From contig NZ_JANUGQ010000001.1 of NCBI RefSeq assembly GCF_024756275.1, positions 620,001-684,000 of the forward strand: a stretch of DNA of 64,000 bases, in the 5' to 3' direction. Origin of the DNA: Streptomyces pyxinae. GTDB taxonomy: Bacteria > Actinomycetota > Actinomycetes > Streptomycetales > Streptomycetaceae. Below the pieces are notes generated by a model. That model did no database searches. It saw only the letters and a program-made list of their open reading frames with translations, and was not told the origin of the DNA. Positions 55,241-62,887 of this stretch are shown here, piece after piece (the first letter of the stretch is position 1; every line of letters starts with the position of its first letter). Both the position numbers and the translations under genes were made by a program.

Positions 55241-55597
55241 TCAGCCGCCGAGCAGCGGGCCCACGAGCGGGAGCGTCCCGGGACTGGTCAGGGTGCCGGT
55301 CACCGAGGTGGTGTTGAACGCCGGGAAGTCCGCGACCTGGGTGCCGACGCCGTTGCTCAGCGGGTCCGTACCCGTGCCGGCCAGCGGGTTGATCCTGATC
55401 TCCCGTACGGTCTTCACGGCCGACGGCACCACCGCCACCCCGCCCTCCAGCGCGCCCTGTACCGCCGCCAGCACGTCCAGGTTCCGCGGCGCGGCCTGGG
55501 CGGTCCCGCCGGTGGCGCCGAACGCGGCCCCGAGTGCCGTGAGGGTGAGCCCGGCCTTCAGCAGTGAGCGCGGCGTACGTCGTGCCATGGGTGCCAT
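55241..55597 (-). CDS. Small secreted protein
   Basis: 118 residues from ATG 55597 (or 55588). Signal peptide: ARRTPRSLLKAGLTLTALG and a cleavage-like TAQA-AP near residue 33. The mature part of about 85 residues is uncharged, with VADFPAFNTTSVTGTLTSPGTLPLVGPLLGG (given in part) at the C-terminus. No cysteines in the mature part. It resembles small exported proteins of unknown function in streptomycetes. Confidence 0.7.
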   Translation of the reverse strand: MAPMARRTPRSLLKAGLTLTALGAAFGATGGTAQAAPRNLDVLAAVQGALEGGVAVVPSAVKTVREIRINPLAGTGTDPLSNGVGTQVADFPAFNTTSVTGTLTSPGTLPLVGPLLGG

Positions 55598-55784
55598 GGG
55601 AGTTCCCAACTGTCGGTCCTGTGGTCCTGCGCGTCCCGCGCCCCTGCCCGGCTTCGTGTTCCCCGCCGAGAGGGGGCCGCGAGGTGACGAGTCCGGGACG
55701 CAGCGTATTTGACATGTGACGCTCGATACCAACGAGTGCCCCGAGGGGTCCCCCGACCGGGGCAATGCCTCACACTGGTGTCCC

Positions 55785-56798
55785 GTGAGTGCGCATCCCC
55801 TTCCGACCCGTGTCGTCCTGCTCACGGGTCCCTCCGGCTCCGGCAAGTCCTCGCTCGCGGCCCGTACCGGCCTGCCCGTCCTGCGACTGGACGACTTCTA
55901 CAAGGAGGCCGGCGACCCCACGCTGCCGCTCGTGCCGGGCAGCACCGACGTCGACTGGGACTCGCCGCTCTCCTGGGACGCGGACGCGGCGGTGGCCGCC
56001 ATCGCGGAGCTGTGCGCCACGGGGCGGACTGCGGTGCCGGTGTACGACATCGCCACCAGCAGCCGGACCGGCCGGGACGCGTTCGACATCGCCCGCACCC
56101 CGCTCTTCGTCGCCGAGGGCATCTTCGCCGCCGACATCGTGGCCCGGTGCCAGGAGCTGGGCCTCCTGGCCGACGCGCTCTGTCTGCGCGGCCGGCCCGC
56201 CACCACCTTCCGCCGCCGGCTGGTGCGGGACCTGCGCGAGGGCCGCAAGTCGGTGCCGGTGCTGCTGCGACGCGGGTGGCGCCTGATGCGCACCGAGCGG
56301 TCGATCGTGGCCCGGCAGACCGCGCTGGGCGCCCATCCGTGCCAGAAGGCCGAGGCACTGGGCCGGCTGGCCGCCGCCGCGGCCGGCCGGCACCGCCCGC
56401 CGGCCGCCCCGGGCGGCGTGCCGGAGGCGGGTGCGCCGGGGGCGGGTGCCCCGGGAACGAGCGGCACGTCCGCCGGTGCCTCGTCCGGCGGCGTGCCGTC
56501 CGACGGTGTCCCGTCCGCCGATGTGCCGTCCGGCGGTGTCCGGTCCGGTGGTCTTTCCGTGCCCGGTCTGTCACCCGCGCCCGCCGGCCCTTCCGTGGCC
56601 GGTCTGACGCCCGCCCCTGCCGGCCCTTCCGTGGCCGGTCTGTCGTCCGCGCCCGCCGGTCCTTCCGTGGCCGGTCTCTCACCCGCGCCCGCCGGTCCTT
56701 CCGTGCCCCGGCCGCGTTCGGCGGAGGCGGACCCGGGGGTGGTCGCGGACGCGGCCCCCGAGGTGGCCGGCGCGGCGGCGGCGGCCGAGCCGGCCTAG
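55785..56798 (+). CDS. Uridine kinase-like P-loop protein with a repeat tail
   Basis: 337 residues from GTG 55785 (GTG 55716 is an alternative; both RBSs are weak). The kinase core (1-210) has Walker A LLTGPSGSGKSSLAA, the substrate Asp in LRLDDFYKEAGD, VYDIATSSRTG and FVAEGIFAADIV, as in uridine kinase/phosphoribulokinase-like proteins. From residue 215 on, a Gly/Ser/Pro tail follows: VPSDG-type pentamers, then four copies of a 14-residue PAPAGPSVAGLS unit. The tail is not part of the fold. It fits the nucleoside-salvage theme of the region, but the substrate is unproven. Confidence 0.8.
   Translation: MSAHPLPTRVVLLTGPSGSGKSSLAARTGLPVLRLDDFYKEAGDPTLPLVPGSTDVDWDSPLSWDADAAVAAIAELCATGRTAVPVYDIATSSRTGRDAFDIARTPLFVAEGIFAADIVARCQELGLLADALCLRGRPATTFRRRLVRDLREGRKSVPVLLRRGWRLMRTERSIVARQTALGAHPCQKAEALGRLAAAAAGRHRPPAAPGGVPEAGAPGAGAPGTSGTSAGASSGGVPSDGVPSADVPSGGVRSGGLSVPGLSPAPAGPSVAGLTPAPAGPSVAGLSSAPAGPSVAGLSPAPAGPSVPRPRSAEADPGVVADAAPEVAGAAAAAEPA
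56560..56710 (+). repeat. 42-bp in-frame repeats in the kinase tail
   Basis: Units of 42 bp around GCCGGCCCTTCCGTGGCCGG occur nearly four times. They encode PAPAGPSVAGLS plus two residues. Third-position differences show that the copies are not brand new. Confidence 0.85.
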
Positions 56799-57051
56799 CG
56801 GTCACCGCCGTACGCGCTACGGGGCCGATACGTGGCCGACACGGCCCGTGCCTCCCCCGCACGGCCCTGCTCCGGGCCGCCCCGAGCCACCGGTTCCGTA
56901 CGGTTCCGTACGGGTGTACGAGTCCTGCCACCACTGGCGGGCGGCCCCCTTGCGGGGCGCGGGAGAATGGGGGGTGGCCCGCGAAGCAGGGTCGGGCACG
57001 GACGGCCCAGCCGGACGCAGCCGAGCGCGGACGTACGAAGGAGACGGGCAC

Positions 57052-57405
57052 ATGGCGGAAACCGAGCGGAACGAGCAGCGGCGGCTCAGGCCGGCGCCCC
57101 TGCTCTTCGAGCCCGCGGAGGCCGCCGGCGACCCCGAGCACTTCTTCGACCTGGAGTCCATCGAGGACCCCCGTGAACTGCTCACCCGGTCCACCGAGCT
57201 GACGCTGGCGTTCCGCGCGGCGACCGACCGGGCGGTGGAGTTCCAGGCCATCGCGGCGGCCCAGCTGGCCGACCCGCGCCGGTTCGACCGGCTCACCGAC
57301 GCCGAGATCGGGGAGCGCGCCGAGTGGACCGAGGACTACGCCAAGAAGATGGTCGAGTTCGGCCGGGACCTGCTCCGCGACGGCGGGCGCGACGGGGACG
57401 ACTGA
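57052..57405 (+). CDS. Hypothetical protein, helical
   Basis: 117 residues, acidic, predicted mostly helical, with no membrane segment. It starts behind GAAGGAGACGGG. Contains PEHFFDLESIEDPRELLTRSTELTLAF (in part) and ends RDLLRDGGRDGDD. Similar short proteins occur in streptomycetes without an assigned role (memory). Confidence 0.72.
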   Translation: MAETERNEQRRLRPAPLLFEPAEAAGDPEHFFDLESIEDPRELLTRSTELTLAFRAATDRAVEFQAIAAAQLADPRRFDRLTDAEIGERAEWTEDYAKKMVEFGRDLLRDGGRDGDD

Positions 57406-57579
57406 GCCGCCCTCCGGCGCTCGACCGGGCTCCGCCTCCTGAACAGATACCTCGCGAACAGATGATCGGGTAATCGATCGGCATATGCGGGGCGCAAGAT
57501 ACCCCCGCGCGACGCGCCGTGTCCCGGTTTTCGGTAACCAGAAGCAGCCGAAACGTCACAGCCGGTACACCTGGTTGTC

Positions 57580-58275
57580 ATGAGTACCTGGCTGCGAGAC
57601 GACACCCCGCTGGACACCGCTCACGCGCACGCCTACGCCGAGCCGGACGACCGTCCCGGCACCCTCGGGGACAGCGGGGACGGCGGGGGCGGCGGGGCCC
57701 GTGAGCAGCGGACCGGCGCCCTGGCCCTGCTGGCCGAGGAGGACAGCCGTCGTACCGCCCAGGTCACCGCCGCCGGGGCCGACTGGCTGGTCTCGGCCGC
57801 CCCGCGCCCGCGCGCCACGCTCGCCCTCTGGGACGCCCGCCCCGCCGCGCCCGCCGCGCTGCCCTGCGGCATGGCCTTCGACGTGGTCAACCTGGAGTCG
57901 GTCTTCGGTCGCCGGGTGCTCGACCGGCTCTGGTCCGAGGGGCCAGGATCCGGGCCGGTCGCCGTCCACCGGGGCCGCATGCTGCTCTTCGCCGCCGCCG
58001 GCACCGCCCAGCGGCTGCCCGCGCTGCTCCACTGGGAGGAGTGGGGCGAGGCCGTCCCGCCGCCGCTCTGCCACGGCATTGGTGACGCGGTGACGGTGCC
58101 CCCGCTGCTGCCCGGCGCCCCGGGCGCCCCGCGCTGGGTGGTCGCCCCGGACACCCGCCACCCGTGGCTGCCGGGGCCCGAGGTACTGCTGTGGGCGTGT
58201 GTGCGGGCGGCCCGTACGCTCACCGGTGCCACGGGTACGGGTATCGGATTTTTCTCCCGCCGACCAGGATGCTAA
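57580..58275 (+). CDS. Prim-pol-like hypothetical protein
   Basis: 231 residues. Similar streptomycete proteins are, to my memory, annotated as bifunctional DNA primase/polymerase N-terminal-like; the segments ADWLVSAAPRPRATLALWD, CGMAFDVVNLESVFGRRVLDRLW (in part), HRGRMLLFAAAGTAQRLPALL and GDAVTVPPLL fit that family. No clear catalytic DxD is seen, so enzymatic activity is doubtful. Upstream (57441-57463) two GAACAGAT copies lie 15 bp apart. A tRNA-Lys gene follows. Confidence 0.55.
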   Translation: MSTWLRDDTPLDTAHAHAYAEPDDRPGTLGDSGDGGGGGAREQRTGALALLAEEDSRRTAQVTAAGADWLVSAAPRPRATLALWDARPAAPAALPCGMAFDVVNLESVFGRRVLDRLWSEGPGSGPVAVHRGRMLLFAAAGTAQRLPALLHWEEWGEAVPPPLCHGIGDAVTVPPLLPGAPGAPRWVVAPDTRHPWLPGPEVLLWACVRAARTLTGATGTGIGFFSRRPGC

Positions 58276-58293
58276 GGTCTACGACGTCAGCAG

Positions 58294-58367
58294 GCGCCGC
58301 TAGCTCAGTTGGTTAGAGCAGCTGACTCTTAATCAGCGGGTCCGGGGTTCGAGTCCCTGGCGGCGCA
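58294..58367 (+). tRNA. tRNA-Lys (anticodon CTT)
   Basis: The full cloverleaf can be drawn: acceptor GCGCCGC/GCGGCGC, anticodon stem GCTGA/TCAGC with loop CTCTTAA (anticodon CTT at 58328-58330), T-arm with TTCGAGT, discriminator A. CCA is not encoded. It reads AAG, the main Lys codon here. Confidence 0.97.
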
Positions 58368-58373
58368 CCGACG

Positions 58374-58412
58374 GAAGAAGCCCCTCGCGCAAGCGGGGGG
58401 CTTCTTCGTTTC
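58374..58412 (+). terminator. Terminator of tRNA-Lys
   Basis: GAAGAAGCCCCTCGC (58374-58388) and GCGGGGGGCTTCTTC (58393-58407) form a 15-bp stem (one T-G pair) with a GCAA tetraloop, then GTTT. Confidence 0.9.
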
Positions 58413-58509
58413 TCCGCCGAGCCCGGGGCGGGGCGGTCCCCCGGAGGCGGGGCCGCGCGAGGCGGGATGCGGGGCCCGGGGTGGGGCGGCCCGGGGTGCC
58501 GTGACCGGC

Positions 58510-59784
58510 TCAGGCGCCGTCCCCCGGATCGGCCCCGGGCGCGGGCTCCGGGGAGATCCGTACCGTCCAGCCCCCGGCGGCGGTCCGGTCCGCGACCGCC
58601 ACCCGGACGCCCTCGCCCCGCACCGTGAAGGTCTCCCCCACCCCCAGGGGCGCGTCCGCCAGCGGTGGGTAGACCGAGCGGCCCTGGCAGGCGGCGGTGC
58701 CCGGGTGGGCGTCGACCACCTCGACCGGGCCGCCGCCCGAGGCGGCCTCGGCGCGTACCCGGTAGATCAGCACCCCCTCCGTACAGGTGGTCCGGTCGTT
58801 GCCGGTGGCTCCGCGCGCCTCGATGGCGAGCGCCGTGCGGGGGCCGGTCCTGACCACCGCCAGCCGGGTCCCGGCCGACGCGCCCGGCCGCGGCGCGGCG
58901 GAGAGCGGCTCCAGGGTGACGAAGCCGCCCTCGGACGCCCGTACGCAGCGGATCTGGCGGCGGTCGAGCCAGCCCAGCTTCCACTTGTGCCAGCCGAAGA
59001 GTTCGGGCGCCAGCGCGAACTGGCTGCCCATGACGTCCCAGTCACCCACATAGGTGTCCCAGTCGCCCTTGCCGTCGGCGGGCCGGTGGTAGAGGTCCGG
59101 CAGGTCGAAGACGTGCCCGGTCTCGTGGGCGAGCACATTGCGGTCCGGCGGGTGGCGCTCGAAGAGCGTGACCACCCGGTTGATCCGCGTGCCGTCGGCG
59201 CGCAGCGGCCGTTCCAGGTTGACGACCTTGGTGGCGTCCGAGTCCACGCCGGGCGCGTCCGGGTCCGCGACCAGGTAGACGATGTCGTACCGGGAGAAGT
59301 CGACCACCGGATCGGCGGCGGCGACCGCGTCACGCAGATAGGTGATGCGCCGGTCCGGCTCCCAGTCGCGCCGTATGGCGTACGCGGTGGAGGGGCGCGG
59401 CATCCGCACCCACCCGGGCCGTACATGGGGCCGCAGCGAGAAGCGGCCGTAGGAGGCGCGCGCGAAGTACTGGCTGGTGGCCGGGAAGTGGTCGGCGGCC
59501 AGGTCGGCGGTGGGCAGGCGCGGCGCGGAGTCCGGGAAGGAGAGGAAGACCATCACCGCGTCCAGCGCGCGGGTGGGCCGCGGGTAGGCGCCGTCCCAGC
59601 TGTCGAGCCCGAGGGAGTGGTGGGCGCCGGTACGGGGCAGGGCGCAGGGTTCCCGGGTCGGCACCCCGGCGGCGGGGCCGGTCGCGAGGCCCGTGGCGGC
59701 GATCGCGGCCAGCGCGAAGAGGCCGGCCGCCGTGGAGCGCAGGCCCGGCAGTCGCCCTCCTTCGGGTGGCTGGGAACCCTCCAC
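58510..59784 (-). CDS. Secreted M6-family-like metalloprotease
   Basis: 424 residues from GTG 59784, chosen because GGAGG precedes it and a signal peptide then starts normally (GLRSTAAGLFALAAIAATGLA); a frame to 59865 adds 27 polar residues. The zinc motif LAHETGHVFDLPDLY (HExxHxxxxxD; HETGH at about 220-224) and the downstream WDVMGSQFALAPELFGWHKWKLGW (in part) match M6/immune-inhibitor-A-like proteases. Four Cys in the exported part. Likely an extracellular protease. Confidence 0.87.
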   Translation of the reverse strand: MEGSQPPEGGRLPGLRSTAAGLFALAAIAATGLATGPAAGVPTREPCALPRTGAHHSLGLDSWDGAYPRPTRALDAVMVFLSFPDSAPRLPTADLAADHFPATSQYFARASYGRFSLRPHVRPGWVRMPRPSTAYAIRRDWEPDRRITYLRDAVAAADPVVDFSRYDIVYLVADPDAPGVDSDATKVVNLERPLRADGTRINRVVTLFERHPPDRNVLAHETGHVFDLPDLYHRPADGKGDWDTYVGDWDVMGSQFALAPELFGWHKWKLGWLDRRQIRCVRASEGGFVTLEPLSAAPRPGASAGTRLAVVRTGPRTALAIEARGATGNDRTTCTEGVLIYRVRAEAASGGGPVEVVDAHPGTAACQGRSVYPPLADAPLGVGETFTVRGEGVRVAVADRTAAGGWTVRISPEPAPGADPGDGA

Positions 59785-60127
59785 GTCGACCTCCGGGTGC
59801 GGGATGCGGGGCGTCCCACCACCCTGTGACGTTTTGTCGCCTTTCGCCCTGTTCCAGTGCCCCACACGAGTGAAGGCCGGACCCCTTCGCGGCTGTCACT
59901 CTCCTCACGTACAGTCACTAATGATCAGCGGTGCACCGCACCCCGCCAGACCTGCGCAGAAACGATCGGCCACGATCGGGACGGCCCCCCGCGCCCACCG
60001 GGGAACCGTCCCGAATGGCGGCGGCGCTGGAACGGTCAAGGCGACTGCCTCTATGATCGGCCTACTTCCTGGGCTGACCATCCCGGCCAGATCTGTACGT
60101 CACAACTGCCCTGCAACGGAGCCAGCA

Positions 60128-62209
60128 GTGAGCGGAACCTTCGAAGGACCGGGAACCAAAGCCGGCGCACCGCCCGGCACCGACCACACAGCGATCACCC
60201 AGCGTCACGCCACGGGGATGGTTCGCCTCTCCCCGGCCGACGCCCGGGCCGTCGGCGACCTCCCGCCCGCCGACGGCACCGCGCCACCTCCCCCCGGTGG
60301 CCCGCCCCCGCAACCGCCGCCGTCACCGGGGGCGGGCGACACCGCCATGGGCCCGATGGGCGGGCCGTCCGCCGCCCCCATGGGTGGCCCGCCCGCCGCC
60401 ATGGGTGGCCCGCCCGCCGCCCCCACCCGGAGCACCACCGGTACCGCTCCCGGTACCGCCCCCGCCCCCACCGCTCCCCCCTCCGCCTACTCCCCCTTCT
60501 CCGCCGAGGCGCACGACTACCGGGCCGCCTTCAACGTCGCCCAGCTCGCCATGGCCGTCGTCAACCCCGACGGGCTGGTGGTCACCGCCAATGACGCGCT
60601 CGCCGCACTGCTCGGCACCGACGCCGCCGCCCTCCGCGACCGCCCGGCCGCCGACCTGATGGAGCTGGACGCCGACGGCCGGGCCTCGCACGCGTACCGG
60701 GAGGTGCTGCTCGGGCGGCGTTCCCGCTTCCGCTGCACCCGGCGGCTCAAGCACACCGACGGCCGGGCGGTCTGGGCCGAGGTCACCGTGGCGCCCGTGC
60801 CGGAGAGCCCCCGGGTCCTGCTCTCGGTCGCTGACATCACCGAACGGCATGAACTCCAGGCGCGGTTGCGCCACCTCCAGATGCACGACCCGCTGACCCA
60901 CCTCCCCAACCGGGCGCTGTTCTTCGAGCGGTTGACCGCCGCGCTGGACAACCTGTCCTACGACCATGGCGGATCAGGGCGGATCGGGCTCTGCTACCTG
61001 GACCTCGACGGCTTCAAGGCCGTCAACGACACCCTCGGACACCGGGTCGGTGACACCCTGCTGAGCGCCGTGGCCGCCCGGCTGACCGAGTGCGCCGAGG
61101 CCGGCGCCGAAGAGGGCGGCGGGCACCTGGTGGCCCGGCTCGGCGGCGACGAGTTCGCCATCCTGGTGGAGGACTCCGCCGGCACCGACCAGCTGGCGGC
61201 CCTCGCCCGGACCGTACTCGCCGCCGTGCAGCGGCCGTTCGACCTGGCCGGGCAGCGGCTCTCGGTCTCCGCCTCCATCGGCGTGGTGGAGCGGGCGGCG
61301 GCCGGCACCACCGCGACCGGGCTGATGCAGGCCGCCGACACCACGCTGTACTGGGCGAAGGCCGACGGCAAGGCCCGCTGGACGCTCTTCGACCCGGAGC
61401 GCAACGCCCACCGGATGACCCGCCAGGCGCTGGCCTCCAGCCTCCGTCCGGCCGTCGAGCGGGGCGAATTCGTCCTGGAGTACCAGCCGCTGGTGGGCAT
61501 GGCGGACGGCGCGGTGCACGGCGTCGAGGCGCTGGTCCGCTGGAACCACCCGCAGTTCGGTCCGCTGCCGCCGAATCGGTTCATCGGGATCGCTGAAGAG
61601 GACGGCTCCATCGTCCAGTTGGGCCGCTGGGTGCTGCGCACCGCCTGCCGCCAGGCCCGCGCGTGGCAGCGCGACCACCCCGGCGGCCGGCCGCTCTTCG
61701 TCAGCGTCAATGTCGCCGTGCGGCAGGTGTGGGACTCCGATCTCGTCGCGGACGTGGACGCGATCCTCACCGAGACCGGGCTGCCGCCCCGGCTGCTGCA
61801 ACTGGAACTGACCGAGTCGGCCGTGATGGGCTCGGCCGGCCGGCCGCTCCAGGCCCTCCAGGCCCTCAGCGACATGGGCGTGCGGATCGCCATCGACGAC
61901 TTCGGCACCGGTTACTCGAACCTCGCCTACCTGAGCCGCCTCCCGGTCTCCGTCCTCAAACTGGACGGCTCCTTCGTGCGCGGCTTCCGCTACGAGGACG
62001 GCGACCATCCCAACCCGGCCGACGAGGTGATCGTGGAGGCCCTCGTCCAGCTCGCCCACCGCCTGGGCCTCACCGTCACCGCCGAGTGCGTCGAGACCTC
62101 CGGCCAGGCCGCCCGCCTGCGCCGGATCGGCTGCGACACCGGGCAGGGCTGGCTCTACTCCCGCGCGGTGGCCCCGGAACGCATCACGGAGCTGCTGAGC
62201 GGGGGGTGA
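60128..62209 (+). CDS. PAS-GGDEF-EAL c-di-GMP turnover protein
   Basis: 693 residues. The Pro/Gly-rich N-terminal 130 residues contain PMGGPPAA-type repeats. Then a PAS domain (about 135-255), GGDEF (about 265-430; RLGGDEF, 339-343) and EAL (about 440-690; E467-A-L in VEALVRW, LELTES, IAIDDFGTGYSNL, KLDGSFV, ECVET). Both active sites look complete, so it could make and break c-di-GMP, as RmdA-type streptomycete proteins do. No RxxD I-site before GGDEF. No membrane segments. GTG start 60128 follows GGAG; upstream TATGAT at about 60054 is a candidate -10. Confidence 0.92.
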   Translation: MSGTFEGPGTKAGAPPGTDHTAITQRHATGMVRLSPADARAVGDLPPADGTAPPPPGGPPPQPPPSPGAGDTAMGPMGGPSAAPMGGPPAAMGGPPAAPTRSTTGTAPGTAPAPTAPPSAYSPFSAEAHDYRAAFNVAQLAMAVVNPDGLVVTANDALAALLGTDAAALRDRPAADLMELDADGRASHAYREVLLGRRSRFRCTRRLKHTDGRAVWAEVTVAPVPESPRVLLSVADITERHELQARLRHLQMHDPLTHLPNRALFFERLTAALDNLSYDHGGSGRIGLCYLDLDGFKAVNDTLGHRVGDTLLSAVAARLTECAEAGAEEGGGHLVARLGGDEFAILVEDSAGTDQLAALARTVLAAVQRPFDLAGQRLSVSASIGVVERAAAGTTATGLMQAADTTLYWAKADGKARWTLFDPERNAHRMTRQALASSLRPAVERGEFVLEYQPLVGMADGAVHGVEALVRWNHPQFGPLPPNRFIGIAEEDGSIVQLGRWVLRTACRQARAWQRDHPGGRPLFVSVNVAVRQVWDSDLVADVDAILTETGLPPRLLQLELTESAVMGSAGRPLQALQALSDMGVRIAIDDFGTGYSNLAYLSRLPVSVLKLDGSFVRGFRYEDGDHPNPADEVIVEALVQLAHRLGLTVTAECVETSGQAARLRRIGCDTGQGWLYSRAVAPERITELLSGG

Positions 62210-62240
62210 GGCAGGCCCACCGGCGCGCGGACCGGCGGGG

Positions 62241-62882
62241 TCAGCGGGCGGAGCCGCCCTCCGCCGCCACAGCGCAGCGGGCGTCGCCGTGCGCCTTCTC
62301 GGCGGCGAGCTCAGCGAGGCGCCGCAGATCCGCGACCCGGTCGTCCGGCACCGTGTACTGCAGCGCCACCGTGGTGCTCAACCGATAGGGCCCGAACGGG
62401 ATTTCATCCTCGGGCACGCACGCGGAGTTGATCGCCGCGAGTCTTCTGCCGCTGAAGGCCCGCCGACCGGCGTCGAACGCCTTCACGTTCCGCTCCGGCT
62501 CGTCGTAGTTCTCCCGGACCTCCGTCTGCCACTGGTCGAGTGTCTCCCCGGCCCTCAGCTCGGTGCGCACACTCATCAGCCGGCCGTCGTCCCCGTTAAT
62601 GAAGCACGAGGTGTCGAAGTTGGTGTCATGGCCGGTACGGGGTGAGGCGGTGAGATGGTCGCTGAAGGAGTACTCGGAGGAGTCCGGCAGCAGTCGGTTA
62701 AGGAGACCGGCCGCCTCCTCGGGGTCGCCGAGCGACTCGCAGACGTCCTTGGCCCCGATCGTCCCGCGCCCGCCGAAGGGCGGGGCACCGGTCGCGTAAC
62801 TCACCACACCCCACCCGGCGATGAGCACCGCGGCCGCGGCAACAGCGAGGGCGATGCGCTTCTTCACTGACACTGACGTCAT
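62241..62882 (-). CDS. Membrane-anchored or exported hypothetical protein
   Basis: 213 residues from ATG 62882, 5 nt after the stop of the upstream gene. The N-terminus (VKKRIALAVAAAAVLIAGWGVVSYA) is an uncleaved anchor or signal peptide. The extracytoplasmic part has four Cys (VCESLG, TSCFING, NSACVPED, DARCAVA), allowing two disulfides. No family recognised with certainty. Co-transcribed with the partial gene at 62888; composition less GC-biased than the backbone. Confidence 0.75.
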   Translation of the reverse strand: MTSVSVKKRIALAVAAAAVLIAGWGVVSYATGAPPFGGRGTIGAKDVCESLGDPEEAAGLLNRLLPDSSEYSFSDHLTASPRTGHDTNFDTSCFINGDDGRLMSVRTELRAGETLDQWQTEVRENYDEPERNVKAFDAGRRAFSGRRLAAINSACVPEDEIPFGPYRLSTTVALQYTVPDDRVADLRRLAELAAEKAHGDARCAVAAEGGSAR

Positions 62883-62887
62883 GGCGC

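Noticed and set aside
58294..58367. tRNA-Lys as an integration (att) site
   Set aside because: No integrase and no repeat of the tRNA 3' end noticed nearby; the tRNA and its terminator look intact.
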